Below, piece after piece: positions 1-9,576 of a stretch of DNA of 64,000 nt; the first letter of the stretch is position 1; each line of letters opens with the position of its first letter. The DNA comes from Bacteroidales bacterium. GTDB taxonomy: Bacteria > Bacteroidota > Bacteroidia > Bacteroidales > F082. The stretch lies in contig JAUXMV010000005.1 of NCBI GenBank assembly GCA_030683155.1, forward strand, positions 32,409 to 96,408, in the 5' to 3' direction. Below the pieces are notes generated by a model. It was not told where the DNA came from. It saw nothing but the letters and a program-made list of their open reading frames with translations, and did no database searches. Made by a program: the position numbers and the translations under genes.

Positions 1-1
1 C

Positions 2-2671
2 ACGAGCATTGATGTTGTTCTTGAAGAAGACGTCACCTTACTCGAAGAAGCAATTGTTATTGGTTATGGAACCCAAAAAAAGAAAGATCTCACAACAGCC
101 GTAGCTGTGGTAGATGAAAAAGCATTAAAAGACAGGCCGCTAATCTCCGCTGCGGAAGGCCTGCAAGGTAAAGCAGCTGGTGTTCAGGTAATTCAGCCAT
201 CGGGCAAGCCAGGCTCCGGTCTTGCTGTTAGAGTTCGTGGCGCAACTTCTGTACTCGCTGGAAATGAACCACTTTACGTGGTTGATGGGTTTCCAACCAC
301 TGATATACGCTCTATCAATCCTTCTGATATTTCTAGTATGAGCGTGCTAAAAGATGCCTCTTCTGCTGCAATTTATGGTGCCCGCGCTGCCAATGGTGTT
401 GTCATCATCACCACAAAAAGAGGTTCCGAAAATGAAACATCTATCAAATATAATACGTATTTTGGAATGTCTGACCTCAGAAAACCAATTGAAGTATTGA
501 ATACCAAAAGATACCGCGATCTGATTGACGAAATTCTTCCTGGCGCGCTAGATCCTACCCAAACTGCCTTTAACGACTGGTCTGACCTCACTTTTGGCAC
601 AGGCACAACGCAATCACACCAGCTTTCTTATTCAGGAGGAACAAGTAAATCATCTCATTTTGTATCAGCTACCTATCTCTCCGATCAGGGTATTGTAAAC
701 CCTGCCCGCTTCGACCGCTACACGGTGCGTATGAACCTTGACAATCAAATCAAGCCGTGGCTTAAAATTACTACCAATATCAATGTGATGCACCTCAACA
801 CCAAAGATACGCCCGACAATGCAAGTTCTGGCCGTGGTGGTGTCATCATGAGTGCACTCAACACCCCGCCATTCCTCAATATTTATAAAAAAGACGGCAG
901 CGGTCAGTTTGATACAAACCCTTTTCAGCCTTCATGGGAAAATCCTATTGCCTATATGGAAGGCCCGGATCAGGAGTCGGTCGATAGCCAGATTCTTGGA
1001 AATATCAATGCCGAAATCAGTCTGATAAAAGACCTGAAATTAAATACCAGAGTTGGTATTGACATGCTCACACACCAATGGGATTATTATCTCGACCCAT
1101 TCCGGACTAATTTTGGCCGCAATAACAATGGTATCGGTCAATCAGATAAAACTACCCATAACACCATGCTTTGGGAAAACACCCTGAACTATGTGAAATC
1201 AATTGGAAAACACAATGTGACAGCGATGGCCGGAAGTAGTATTCAAAAATATAAGGGCAACAACTCCTTTATCTATGGTACTGATTTCCCTGAAGACGTT
1301 TCTGTGACAACACTCAATGCCGCCAACGTAATTTCTGCAAGCACCAACGTAAACGAATGGGCGCTTGCTTCATTTTTCGGACGTGCCACCTACGACTATA
1401 TGAGCAGATACTACCTTACCATGAGTATCCGTCGTGATGGTTCTTCAAAGCTGGCACAACACTGGGGTACAATGCCTTCATTCTCTGCCGGATGGCGTAT
1501 TTCTTCCGAATCATTCATGAAGGATTTAACTTTCATCGACGACCTTAAACTGCGTGGTGGCTGGGGTAAAAACGGCAATCAGGAAGGCATTCCCAATTAT
1601 GCACGCTACGGTCTTGTAAACTATTATCGCCGGACGCCTACCAATCCGCTTTCGGGGCCATCCTCTACGCAGGTTACCTACGGTAATCCCGACCTTCGCT
1701 GGGAAACAACAGCACAAACGAATATTGGGTTTGACCTTTCGATGCTCAACTACCGCGTGACACTGAATGTGGATGCGTACCACAAACGCACCGAAGATGT
1801 GCTCCTGAATGTTCAGCTTTCGAGCTCGTTGCCTATCAGTACCATTCAAACGAACGCAGGAACTATAGAAAACAAAGGTATAGAGTTCAATATCAATACT
1901 GTTAATGTAGATAAAAAACTGAAATGGGTGTCTGATTTCAATATGTCGTTCAATCGTAATAAAGTCATCAGCCTCGAATATACCGATGTTTACTACTTTG
2001 GACGAATCTACAGTAACAATCAGGATGTGAGCATTCTAAAAGCTGACCTTCCGTTGGGTTCTTTCTTTGGTTATATTTCAGATGGTGTTGACCCTGAAAC
2101 CGGAAATATTATTTACAGAGATTATAACAACAACGGTATATTCGATACTGGTGACCGCACGATTATTGGTGACCCAAACCCTGATTTTATTTTCGGCTTT
2201 ACCAATAATTTCACCTACAAACGTTTCGACCTGAATGTTTTCATTCAGGGCAGTTATGGAAACGACATCTACAATGCAACACGCATCGATCTTGAAGGGA
2301 TGTTCGATACCAAAAACCAGTCTGTTGATGTTTTGCGCCGCTGGACAAAGCCAGGCGATATCACAGATATTCCTAAAGCCGGCAACATCAATAATGTACG
2401 CAACTCAACACGGTTTATCGAAGATGGCTCTTATGTAAGGTTGAAATCTATAACCCTTTCATACAGAGTATTTGAGAGCAACCAGCGTTTCAAGGCCATC
2501 AAAAACATGTCGGTCTATGTTACCGGCCGCAACCTGATTACCCTGACAAACTACAGCGGTTTCGATCCGGAAGTGAATGCTTATGGAAACAGTGCAGTGA
2601 TGATGGGCATTGATTATGGTACATACCCGCAGTCGCGCACAGTCGTGGTTGGTCTTAATGTTGAATTATAA
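2..2671 (+). CDS. SusC/RagA-family TonB-linked outer-membrane protein (5' end missing)
   Basis: TonB-dependent outer-membrane transporter of the SusC/RagA family, which forms the barrel through which the SusD partner delivers glycan oligomers to the periplasm. The frame is open to the left edge, so the true start, signal peptide and most of the carboxypeptidase-like N-terminal domain lie outside the window. The first visible residues include the TonB-box-like stretch EEAIVIGYGTQKKKDLT, followed by a plug domain (LQGKAAGVQV, RVRGATSV, PLYVVDG, VLKDASSAAIYGARAANGVV) and a long beta-barrel. A GTG inside this frame at 107 is not the start, because the TonB box lies upstream of it. The stop is 11 nt before the SusD gene, as expected for a susCD operon. 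The substrate cannot be read from sequence; the GH30 gene downstream suggests a beta-glucan-type polymer. Confidence 0.97.
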   Translation, partial: TSIDVVLEEDVTLLEEAIVIGYGTQKKKDLTTAVAVVDEKALKDRPLISAAEGLQGKAAGVQVIQPSGKPGSGLAVRVRGATSVLAGNEPLYVVDGFPTTDIRSINPSDISSMSVLKDASSAAIYGARAANGVVIITTKRGSENETSIKYNTYFGMSDLRKPIEVLNTKRYRDLIDEILPGALDPTQTAFNDWSDLTFGTGTTQSHQLSYSGGTSKSSHFVSATYLSDQGIVNPARFDRYTVRMNLDNQIKPWLKITTNINVMHLNTKDTPDNASSGRGGVIMSALNTPPFLNIYKKDGSGQFDTNPFQPSWENPIAYMEGPDQESVDSQILGNINAEISLIKDLKLNTRVGIDMLTHQWDYYLDPFRTNFGRNNNGIGQSDKTTHNTMLWENTLNYVKSIGKHNVTAMAGSSIQKYKGNNSFIYGTDFPEDVSVTTLNAANVISASTNVNEWALASFFGRATYDYMSRYYLTMSIRRDGSSKLAQHWGTMPSFSAGWRISSESFMKDLTFIDDLKLRGGWGKNGNQEGIPNYARYGLVNYYRRTPTNPLSGPSSTQVTYGNPDLRWETTAQTNIGFDLSMLNYRVTLNVDAYHKRTEDVLLNVQLSSSLPISTIQTNAGTIENKGIEFNINTVNVDKKLKWVSDFNMSFNRNKVISLEYTDVYYFGRIYSNNQDVSILKADLPLGSFFGYISDGVDPETGNIIYRDYNNNGIFDTGDRTIIGDPNPDFIFGFTNNFTYKRFDLNVFIQGSYGNDIYNATRIDLEGMFDTKNQSVDVLRRWTKPGDITDIPKAGNINNVRNSTRFIEDGSYVRLKSITLSYRVFESNQRFKAIKNMSVYVTGRNLITLTNYSGFDPEVNAYGNSAVMMGIDYGTYPQSRTVVVGLNVEL

Positions 2672-2682
2672 TCCTACGAACA

Positions 2683-4143
2683 ATGAAAAAATTAATTATT
2701 ATATCAATCATCCTGATAAGTATCGTCTCACTGAACGGATGCAAGGATTTCCTCGATATTCAGCCTGTTTCACAAAGTATTGCTGTTTCAAATACTTCTG
2801 CTGATTCGCTGCTCTACAAAACTTCAAGTGAAGTTGAAGCCGCTTTGGCCGGCGTTTACAGCGATTTCCGCAATGAGTATTTCTCCCTCGACTACTTTGT
2901 TAATGGTGATGCACAATCAGATGATGCCTACGCCGGAGCTGATAATCCTGCCAATTTCCAGATTGATGAATTCAGTATTGATGCCACAAACTCTAATGTG
3001 AGTCGCGACTGGGCTTATCTTTACGGAACAATCGGCAAGGCAAACGCTGTATATAACAATGTGGAAGCCGTTCCTGATCTTTCTGCCGACCGCAAGAAAC
3101 AAATCAAGGGAGAAGCGGCATGGATAAGGGCCTATATGTATTTTCAAGCCGTACAGTTGTGGGGCGATGTGCCTTTACAACTTACCGAGGTGAAAACTGT
3201 AAGCATTGAACTTTTACCTGAAATCTATCCGATTCTTTTTCCGGCACGCACAGCAATGGCCGATGTGTATGAACAAATTATTAAAGATCTTGAACTGGCT
3301 CTTGAAAATGTTCCGGTTACAGCGTCGCACAAAGGCTTTGTTACCAAAGGCGCTGCCAATGCATTGCTTGCTAAAGTTTATGCAGCAATTCAGCCTCCTC
3401 AATGGAATAAGGTTCAGCAATATGCCGATGCGGTTATTGCAGGAGGTTATAGTCTTGTGCCTGAATATGATATGTTGTGGAACAATACAAACGAAAATTC
3501 TTCGGAAGCCATTTTCGAAATCAATTACGAAGGCACCTCTTCAAGTGGCAACTGGGGAGCGAGCATGTTTCGTGGAATGGACTGGAAAAAATTCAACACG
3601 CCATCCAACGACCTTGTAGCTGCCTTTGATGCCGAAGGAGATGTTATTCGAAAAAATTCTTCCATTTCTTTCGATGATGTTTCCGGAAGATGGTCTGACC
3701 CTTACTGGCCTCAGTCAACATTTCCTTTTATCAACAAATACCGTAACATCGCGCAGCCGAGTCCACAAAACTTTATCCTTCTGCGCCTTGCTGACATCAT
3801 TTTGCTGAAAGCTGAAGCATTGAACGCAAATGGCGATGTTTCAGGTGCTGCAACTTTAGTTAATCAAATTCGTTCACGCGTGAATCTTCCAAATACCAAC
3901 GCCACTGATCAACAGGCAATGCGTCTTGCTATCGAAAAAGAAAGGCGTTTTGAGTTAGCTTTCGAAGGACACCGATGGTATGATCTCAAACGTACCGGCC
4001 GTGCAGTTGAGGTAATGAATAACGTGAAAGGGCCTGGTGGCGCTTCTCTCGGCTATTCAGTAAACGAAAACAGACTGTTGTGGCCAATACCTCAGTCAGA
4101 GTTGGACAAAAACACGAAGTTGGTACAAAATACCGGATATTAA
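2683..4143 (+). CDS. SusD/RagB-family glycan-binding lipoprotein
   Basis: Surface lipoprotein that caps the SusC barrel and binds glycan. A signal peptide ends in a lipobox with Cys20 (SLNGC), followed by KDFLDIQP, the usual SusD N-terminus. Middle TPR-like helices (RAYMYFQAVQLWGDVPL) and the C-terminal RagB/SusD domain (ADIILLKAEALNANGD, EKERRFELAFEGHRWYDLKRTG) are intact. Length of 486 aa is normal for the family. It starts 11 nt after SusC and must be co-transcribed with it. A large stem-loop follows the stop and separates it from the GH30 gene. Confidence 0.97.
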   Translation: MKKLIIISIILISIVSLNGCKDFLDIQPVSQSIAVSNTSADSLLYKTSSEVEAALAGVYSDFRNEYFSLDYFVNGDAQSDDAYAGADNPANFQIDEFSIDATNSNVSRDWAYLYGTIGKANAVYNNVEAVPDLSADRKKQIKGEAAWIRAYMYFQAVQLWGDVPLQLTEVKTVSIELLPEIYPILFPARTAMADVYEQIIKDLELALENVPVTASHKGFVTKGAANALLAKVYAAIQPPQWNKVQQYADAVIAGGYSLVPEYDMLWNNTNENSSEAIFEINYEGTSSSGNWGASMFRGMDWKKFNTPSNDLVAAFDAEGDVIRKNSSISFDDVSGRWSDPYWPQSTFPFINKYRNIAQPSPQNFILLRLADIILLKAEALNANGDVSGAATLVNQIRSRVNLPNTNATDQQAMRLAIEKERRFELAFEGHRWYDLKRTGRAVEVMNNVKGPGGASLGYSVNENRLLWPIPQSELDKNTKLVQNTGY

Positions 4144-4150
4144 CATTTTG

Positions 4151-4217
4151 AATGAGATTGTCTGAAAAGCTTGAAATATAAATATTGCTTCAAAAGTATT
4201 TTTCAGACAGTCTCATT
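4151..4217 (+). other. 18-bp stem-loop between susD and the GH30 gene
   Basis: Arms 4151-4168 and 4200-4217 are inverted repeats that pair at all 18 positions, one of them G-U. The 31-nt loop can form a further 5-bp stem (4171-4175 with 4189-4193). No strong T-run follows directly, so it may be a partial terminator or an RNA-processing and stability element that lowers GH30 expression relative to susCD. Confidence 0.55.
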
Positions 4218-4235
4218 TAATCAAAATTTTTGAAA

Positions 4236-5714
4236 ATGAATCTTAGCTTTAATCTGAAAATCCTTGTTTTAGTTTTTGTAATCACCCTGATTTTTTCATT
4301 CATTAGCTGCAAGGGAAAAAACAATCCAAACGATCCACCGATAATTCCTGTGATCCCTGATATTGGAAAAGCGGAGGTTTGGCTTACCCGTGGCGATCAA
4401 CTCAAACTTTTTAGCCGTGAAAGCGACCTGTCAATTCGTACAACACTTTCACAAGAATGGCCGGTTATTACAATTGACACAAGCATTCGTTTTCAATCAG
4501 TTGATGGCTATGGGGCTGCCTTAACGGGTTCATCTGCTTATCTTTTAAACCGTAAACTTGGTTCTCCTGAACGCGAAACAATCCTCAAAAAACTCTTTGA
4601 TCCTGAGACTGGCATCGGAATTTCTTTTTTACGCCTAACAATGGGTGCATCAGATTTCTCTTTGTCAGATTTCACTTACAACGATCTTCCAACAGGACAG
4701 ACTGATTTTGCATTACAGAATTTTTCACTCTCTCAGGACCTTCAGGATGTAGTTCCAATAATGAAACAAATCATTGGCATTTCACCCAATATCTTTGTGA
4801 TGGGATCTCCCTGGAGCCCTCCGGCATGGATGAAAACCAACAACAGTTTAAAAGGTGGCAAACTGCGCACCGACAGCTATGATGTTTATGCTGATTACTT
4901 TGTGAAATACATCCGTGAAATGAAAAATCAGGGCATCAATATCACGCATGTGACACCTCAAAATGAACCCTTGTATTTTACTGCCGCTTATCCATGCATG
5001 GAGATGCAGGCAAACGAACAGCTAAATTTCATCAAAAACCATCTTGGGCCAAAATTTGAAGCAGCAGCTGACATCAATACAAAGATCATCAATTACGACC
5101 ACAACTGGGACAACACCCAATACTCCATATCCATTCTGAATGACCCTGCTGCGGCAAACTATACTGCCGGAAGTGCATTTCATGCTTATGGCGGAAGCGT
5201 TTCGGCTATGTCGGCTGTCCATAACGCACATCCTGACAAGGAGTTACATTTCACGGAAATTTCAGGTGGCGCATGGGCTGTCAACTTCGAAGACAACCTG
5301 ATGTGGTATATGCGCAATATTTTCATTGGAACGGCCAACAACTGGTCGCGCTCGGCCTTGATGTGGAACCTGGCACTCGACCAAAATTATGGTCCCCGCA
5401 ACAATGGCTGCTCAAACTGCCGCGGTGTGATTACCATCAATCAAGCCTCCGGACATATCACCCTGAATGAAGAATATTATTCCATCGGGCATTTTTCTAA
5501 AGTAGTGAGACCCGGTGCAGAAAGAATTTCGCTGATTTACGCGCAGGCATTAACAAACATCGATGCCGTTGCCTTTATGAATACGGATGGCAGCAAAGCA
5601 CTTGTTATTGCAAATTATGACAGCAGTTTTAAAACCTTTTCGGTCAAACAAGGCGCTAAAGTCTTTAGTTATTCCATTCCCGCAAAGTCAGTGGTATCGC
5701 TGAAATGGGAGTAG
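4236..5714 (+). CDS. Glycoside hydrolase family 30 lipoprotein
   Basis: Retaining beta-glycosidase of the GH30 family, which includes glucosylceramidases and beta-1,6-glucanases. The signal peptide ends with a lipobox Cys25 (FISC), so the enzyme is probably membrane-anchored. GH30 landmarks are present: GYGAALTGSSAYLL, FLRLTMGASDFS, SPWSPPAWMKTN, the acid/base Glu244 in TPQNEP, and the nucleophile Glu341 in HFTEISGG. A C-terminal beta-sandwich ends the protein. The ATG at 4236 is preferred over a TTG two codons upstream. It belongs to the susCD locus and is followed by a strong terminator. Known biology of GH30 in Bacteroidota glycan loci makes a beta-glucan substrate plausible, but subfamily assignment needs a database comparison. 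Confidence 0.93.
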   Translation: MNLSFNLKILVLVFVITLIFSFISCKGKNNPNDPPIIPVIPDIGKAEVWLTRGDQLKLFSRESDLSIRTTLSQEWPVITIDTSIRFQSVDGYGAALTGSSAYLLNRKLGSPERETILKKLFDPETGIGISFLRLTMGASDFSLSDFTYNDLPTGQTDFALQNFSLSQDLQDVVPIMKQIIGISPNIFVMGSPWSPPAWMKTNNSLKGGKLRTDSYDVYADYFVKYIREMKNQGINITHVTPQNEPLYFTAAYPCMEMQANEQLNFIKNHLGPKFEAAADINTKIINYDHNWDNTQYSISILNDPAAANYTAGSAFHAYGGSVSAMSAVHNAHPDKELHFTEISGGAWAVNFEDNLMWYMRNIFIGTANNWSRSALMWNLALDQNYGPRNNGCSNCRGVITINQASGHITLNEEYYSIGHFSKVVRPGAERISLIYAQALTNIDAVAFMNTDGSKALVIANYDSSFKTFSVKQGAKVFSYSIPAKSVVSLKWE

Positions 5715-5737
5715 ATTATTCTGTAGAATGATCGTTT

Positions 5738-5790
5738 AACCATGATTCAGATTTCTGAGAGTAATGAAATCTGAATCATGGTTTTTCTTT
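5738..5790 (+). terminator. Intrinsic terminator after the GH30 gene
   Basis: A perfect 17-bp inverted repeat (5738-5754 with 5767-5783) and a 12-nt loop are followed by a T-rich tract. It closes the susC-susD-GH30 transcription unit. Confidence 0.85.
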
Positions 5791-6063
5791 AAAGTATAAA
5801 AAAACCGTCTTGTCATGAAGCCATAATCAATTTCGTTCGGGAATTTCTTCTCTAAGCAACTATTCTTGTAAAATATCATTGGTTGTAAGTCATATCTGTT
5901 GCAAATAAGAAATATTTGATTTCCTTTGGCCTTTATTGTAAATTTGATTCTGGTATTAACAAAAAAGAAATTTAATAAAAAAGAAATTTATTGGTTTATC
6001 AGGCTAACCACCACATCTACATTAAACTTTTTCTACTTATAATTAACATTTAAACTAAAAGCT
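5791..6063. other. Non-coding stretch with promoter and direct repeat
   Basis: Together with the terminator before it, this is a gap of about 350 nt. It holds no credible gene. It contains a strong promoter (5915-5946) and, in the predicted leader, two identical 14-nt copies of AAAAAAGAAATTTA (5961-5974 and 5977-5990) separated by two bases. Confidence 0.6.
5915..5946 (+). promoter_or_regulatory. Bacteroidota-type promoter for the 6064 gene
   Basis: The -33 element TTTG (5915-5918) lies 20 nt before the -7 element TAAATTTG (5939-5946). Both match the phylum's sigma-ABfr consensus and its spacing. The predicted leader is about 110 nt. Confidence 0.75.
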
Positions 6064-7083
6064 ATGAAACTAAAAATTACTTCTATAATTATCCTTCTGA
6101 CCTGCATGATGTCATTCAATGTATTCAGTCAGGAGAATTCTGAACAATCTGTTTCAGATACCCTTAAAACACATGTCATAACCAAAAACGACCGTACGAC
6201 TTTTGTTGGAAAGATTATTTCACAAGATCCGCGCGAGGTGCTGATTGAAACAAAAGAGATGGGTCTGGTAGCAATTCCACGGCATGAAATCCGTGAGATT
6301 CGTGAAGTTGGAGCACGTGAGCTTAACGTAAAAGGAGAATATGTTCCGGGTGAAGTTTTTGCTACTCGCTATTTCATCACAACCAACGGGCTTTCTATCG
6401 CCAAAGGTGAAAACTATATAATATGGAATCTATTTGGACCTGATATTCAGTTCGGAGTAGGTGAAAACTTTGGTCTGGGAGTAATGACATCCTGGCTCGG
6501 GTCACCTATTATCGGAACAGCAAAGTATAGCATTCCTTTCAATGATAACACAAGTGTCGCAATGGGTTTACTGCTTGGGACAGATACCTGGTATGGCTCA
6601 GGCTTTGCTATGGCGCTTCCATACGCAGCCTTTACTATAGGTGACAGGGTTGCAAACATCACATTTTCTGCCGGTTACGGTGTGATTGGCTTTAAGGAGG
6701 AAATTATTAGTTTTACTAGCAGTCCATCTAAAAAAAGAGTAAGTGAAGGAAGAATGTTGATTTCATTTGCCGGAATGTTTAAAGCAGGCAAAACTGTTAG
6801 CATTGTGTTTGATTCATTCATTGTTCCTGGTGGCCAAAAATATCAAACCACCGAATCTTATGAAGTATATCAATTTAATCCTATCTCCGGATTTAATGAA
6901 TATGTAGAAACACGAGAGCGTAATGTTACAAAAACGAGAGAGGGATTTGCGCTTATACTTCCCGGCTTAAGATTTCAGACCACGCCCAATAAAGCGTTTC
7001 AGTTTGGCTTTGCAGGCGTTTTTGCCGGTGGAGAAGCAACGCCTGTACCTTTGCCTATGATTCAGTTTTTCCAGAAATTGTAA
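6064..7083 (+). CDS. Secreted protein of unknown function with beta-rich C-terminus
   Basis: Unrecognised protein of 339 aa. A clear signal peptide ends near residue 23 (VFSQ). Residues about 38-90 (TKNDRTTFVGKIISQD, VAIPRHEIREIREV) look like a small SH3/LSm-like beta fold also seen at the N-terminus of some Bacteroidota envelope proteins. The remainder alternates Gly/aromatic strands (GVGENFGLGVMTSWLGSPI, FQFGFAGVFAGGEATP) and could form a small outer-membrane beta-barrel. It stands alone behind a strong promoter and converges on the LolA-like gene. Outer-membrane location is inference; no enzymatic motif is visible. Confidence 0.85.
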   Translation: MKLKITSIIILLTCMMSFNVFSQENSEQSVSDTLKTHVITKNDRTTFVGKIISQDPREVLIETKEMGLVAIPRHEIREIREVGARELNVKGEYVPGEVFATRYFITTNGLSIAKGENYIIWNLFGPDIQFGVGENFGLGVMTSWLGSPIIGTAKYSIPFNDNTSVAMGLLLGTDTWYGSGFAMALPYAAFTIGDRVANITFSAGYGVIGFKEEIISFTSSPSKKRVSEGRMLISFAGMFKAGKTVSIVFDSFIVPGGQKYQTTESYEVYQFNPISGFNEYVETRERNVTKTREGFALILPGLRFQTTPNKAFQFGFAGVFAGGEATPVPLPMIQFFQKL

Positions 7084-7150
7084 GTATCAACAGCTCAAAA
7101 CGCGCAGAATTTGTCAGGCTTGTCTGGCTTGTTAGATGAATAAAACGTCA

Positions 7151-7837
7151 TCAGTTTTCGATGGTTTCATCAAAAACTGTATCGGGTATTTCACCGTTTA
7201 CTTTATAGTTACTATAGACAAGGGATACACTTCCTTTCGAGCGTTCGCCTGCTTTTTTCTGATCGACTTTAAGGTTGCCGATAAATTTCAACGGTATATC
7301 CACTTGTTGAATGTCGAAGGTCACTTTTGTGGTTTCAGGTAAATCATACTGCATTGTGCCATAAGTGAATTCCATGATGTAATTACCTTGTCCATTGGTT
7401 GTTACATCCATTTTGTTAATGCGCTTTTTTGCTTTATCTACCCAAACTGACGCAATCACAAATTCAGACTCATCTGTCATTGGAACAATCTTCAGCATAT
7501 GATTTATATCATCAGCACCTACATATATCGCTGTGTTTTTTTTATTCAGCATCTCCATTACAGAAAAATTCATCCCTTTTTTAGGCACCAAAACAAAACC
7601 TGTAGCACGAAAACGAAATTTCTCAGGAGCCTTGTAAAACACACGACCTTTCTTTACAGGTATCCGAATGAAATCAACATCCACATCAATACTTACATCT
7701 GCTTCAAAGCTTTTAACTTCGGCACTGCGTTTTAAAACCGTTGCCAAAATTTCTTCTGCATTTACCTGAGCATAAACTGGAAATGAAGTAGTTAAAACAA
7801 ATGAAAAAATGAATAAAAAAAATGATTTTCGTATCAT
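7151..7837 (-). CDS. LolA-like periplasmic lipoprotein-carrier-fold protein
   Basis: Periplasmic protein of 228 aa with a signal peptide ending near residue 23 (SFPVYAQ) and a LolA/LppX-type fold. It has the opening helix AEEILATVLKRSAEVKSFEAD, followed by strands typical of the half-barrel (GRVFYKAPEKFRFRATG, NMLKI-type turns, MEFTYGTMQYDLPETTKVTFD). This fold carries lipids or lipoproteins through the periplasm. The ATG at 7837 overlaps the permease stop as ATGA, so translation is probably coupled. An ATG further upstream at 7936 is rejected because it lies inside the permease gene and would bury the signal peptide. Placement in an ABC cassette suggests it receives or delivers a lipid cargo; this is inference. 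Confidence 0.85.
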   Translation of the reverse strand: MIRKSFFLFIFSFVLTTSFPVYAQVNAEEILATVLKRSAEVKSFEADVSIDVDVDFIRIPVKKGRVFYKAPEKFRFRATGFVLVPKKGMNFSVMEMLNKKNTAIYVGADDINHMLKIVPMTDESEFVIASVWVDKAKKRINKMDVTTNGQGNYIMEFTYGTMQYDLPETTKVTFDIQQVDIPLKFIGNLKVDQKKAGERSKGSVSLVYSNYKVNGEIPDTVFDETIEN

Positions 7838-8670
7838 GTTGTAATATCTTTTTTGGTGAAAATCCAGAGTGAAAGAAAATAGAGTGCTGTAATATGAAAC
7901 ATCATAATCAAAGTTGCGCCTATCACCTTGTCCCACTCAACAGGGTCATCAAAAAACAGTTGCCAGCCATTCAGATAGGTCGTAAAAAGAAAGGGTTTGA
8001 TGACATTGAAAATACCAATGCTGAAATTTGACATAATCGTAAATACAATCAGCACCGACATACTGCCTACAACAGGTCCAAGAGAGTTGGAAGCTATCGA
8101 TGAAAACGTAAAGGCGAGTCCGGAAACAACCCACATACTGATGGCTCCATAGGCAAAGGCAGCCAGAAAACGCCACATCACATCCGATTCATCAAAAATG
8201 TTGATGGTATTCATCAAAACGATCATATCGCCATTGTCAAAAAACAATCGGCCCACTCCCAAACTCATAATCATCAAAAAAACAACCAGCATCGCAGCAT
8301 AGGCCTGCGCCGCGATATATTTTGCAGTAAGTAACTTCGTCCTGCTTACAGGCCTTACCAATAAAAGCCGAAAAGTTCCCCTGCCTGCTTCACCTGAAAC
8401 CATGTCTCCGGCAACAATAGCTACCAAAATTGGTATATGTATCCATAAACTGTTAAGAATGATATACGAAACCGTATAATTATTGATGAGTTTCCCTTCG
8501 AGAAGAAAGACATCAGAAAGGCTTTTTATCAAAAAATCAAGCAGTTTTTGTCCTTCGACAAACATTCCAATCTGAATGATGAGTACGATCAGCAGGATGG
8601 CGATAAAACCAATATAGGTCATGCCACGCCTGAATAATTTCTGGAATTCGAGTCTTATCAGTGTGCCCAT
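7834..8670 (-). CDS. ABC-2 type transporter permease
   Basis: Inner-membrane permease subunit, 278 aa. It shows the ABC-2 layout: a cytoplasmic N-terminus (MGTLIRLEFQKLFRRG), a first membrane segment, a long loop, then the signature region EAGRGTFRLLLVRPVSRTKLLTAKY and further helices, six segments in all. It starts immediately after the ATPase stop, with no spacer, and overlaps the LolA-like gene by ATGA, so the three subunits are translated as a unit. The substrate is unknown. Confidence 0.93.
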   Translation of the reverse strand: MGTLIRLEFQKLFRRGMTYIGFIAILLIVLIIQIGMFVEGQKLLDFLIKSLSDVFLLEGKLINNYTVSYIILNSLWIHIPILVAIVAGDMVSGEAGRGTFRLLLVRPVSRTKLLTAKYIAAQAYAAMLVVFLMIMSLGVGRLFFDNGDMIVLMNTINIFDESDVMWRFLAAFAYGAISMWVVSGLAFTFSSIASNSLGPVVGSMSVLIVFTIMSNFSIGIFNVIKPFLFTTYLNGWQLFFDDPVEWDKVIGATLIMMFHITALYFLSLWIFTKKDITT

Positions 8671-9573
8671 TTATGTTACCTGTAAAAAATAATCTTCAAG
8701 ACTGTTGCGTGAAATAAGTTGTTTAACACCAATACCTGCATCCACAAGCACTTTATTGATTTTTGGTATTTCGGAGATTAACAGCTCAGCTTCAAGCTCA
8801 TCCAGTTTATTTTGCTGAAAATCAAACTGAGGAAATTGTTCCTTCAGCAGCGCCAACGCTAACTGTGTTCTGTCAGTAACAAGGATGAGTTTTTGTTTTC
8901 CCGAATCGAGCAAAGGACGCACCTCACCTTCCACAACTACTTTTCCTTTGCTGATAACGACCATGCGGTTGGCAATGAGCTCCATTTCCCGCAGAATGTG
9001 AGAAGAAACGATAAGTGTTTTTCCAAAGTCGCTGTTTAACTTTATGATAAGATTTCGAATATCTTTAATTCCCTGAGGATCAAGTCCATTTACAGGTTCG
9101 TCGAGTATAATCAGGTCCGGATCGTGGAGCAGTGTTTGTGCAATTCCAAGTCTTTGTTTCATGCCCTGACTAAATGTGCGCACCTTGCTGTCGAATCTTT
9201 TATGAAGATCAACAAGTTCCAGCTTTTCCATAATTTCACTGCGATCAAGTCTCAAACCAGAATAACGTGCAAGCAGGTCAAGGTTTTGATAGGCAGTAAG
9301 GTAATTATAAAAATCAGGTCGTTCAATGAGTGCCCCTACCCTTTTCAAAACACCACGTCTGTTGGCATTCAGTTTCTCTCCAAAAAGAAAAACCTCGCCT
9401 TGATCGGGCGAGATGAGGTTAAGAATCATTCTTATTGTTGTGCTTTTTCCGGAACCATTTGGACCAAGAAAACCATAAATATCGCCTTTGTAAACGGTCA
9501 GATCAATATGCTCAACGGCAGTTATCTGACCGAAATGCTTAGCTAATCCATTAGCTTCTAATACTTTATCCAC
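8671..9573 (-). CDS. ABC transporter ATP-binding protein
   Basis: ATPase partner of the adjoining permease, 300 aa. Walker A is GPNGSGKST (residues 37-45), the signature is FSQGMKQRLG (134-143), Walker B is LIILDEP (154-160), and the switch histidine is His192. The C-terminal 80 residues form the extension common in ABC-2 exporters of the CcmA/NatA type. The start codon is GTG, three bases after the stop of the 72-aa gene. It resembles GldA-like and multidrug-type ATPases, but gldFG partners are not present, so a gliding role is not supported. Confidence 0.95.
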   Translation of the reverse strand: MDKVLEANGLAKHFGQITAVEHIDLTVYKGDIYGFLGPNGSGKSTTIRMILNLISPDQGEVFLFGEKLNANRRGVLKRVGALIERPDFYNYLTAYQNLDLLARYSGLRLDRSEIMEKLELVDLHKRFDSKVRTFSQGMKQRLGIAQTLLHDPDLIILDEPVNGLDPQGIKDIRNLIIKLNSDFGKTLIVSSHILREMELIANRMVVISKGKVVVEGEVRPLLDSGKQKLILVTDRTQLALALLKEQFPQFDFQQNKLDELEAELLISEIPKINKVLVDAGIGVKQLISRNSLEDYFLQVT

Positions 9574-9576
9574 GAC

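Noticed and set aside
7838..7936. Upstream start for the LolA-like gene
   Set aside because: It would place 33 residues before a perfect signal peptide and lie within the permease gene.
8671..9573. ABC ATPase as gldA of the gliding machinery
   Set aside because: No gldF or gldG-like genes are linked; the permease is a single ABC-2 subunit and the neighbour is LolA-like.
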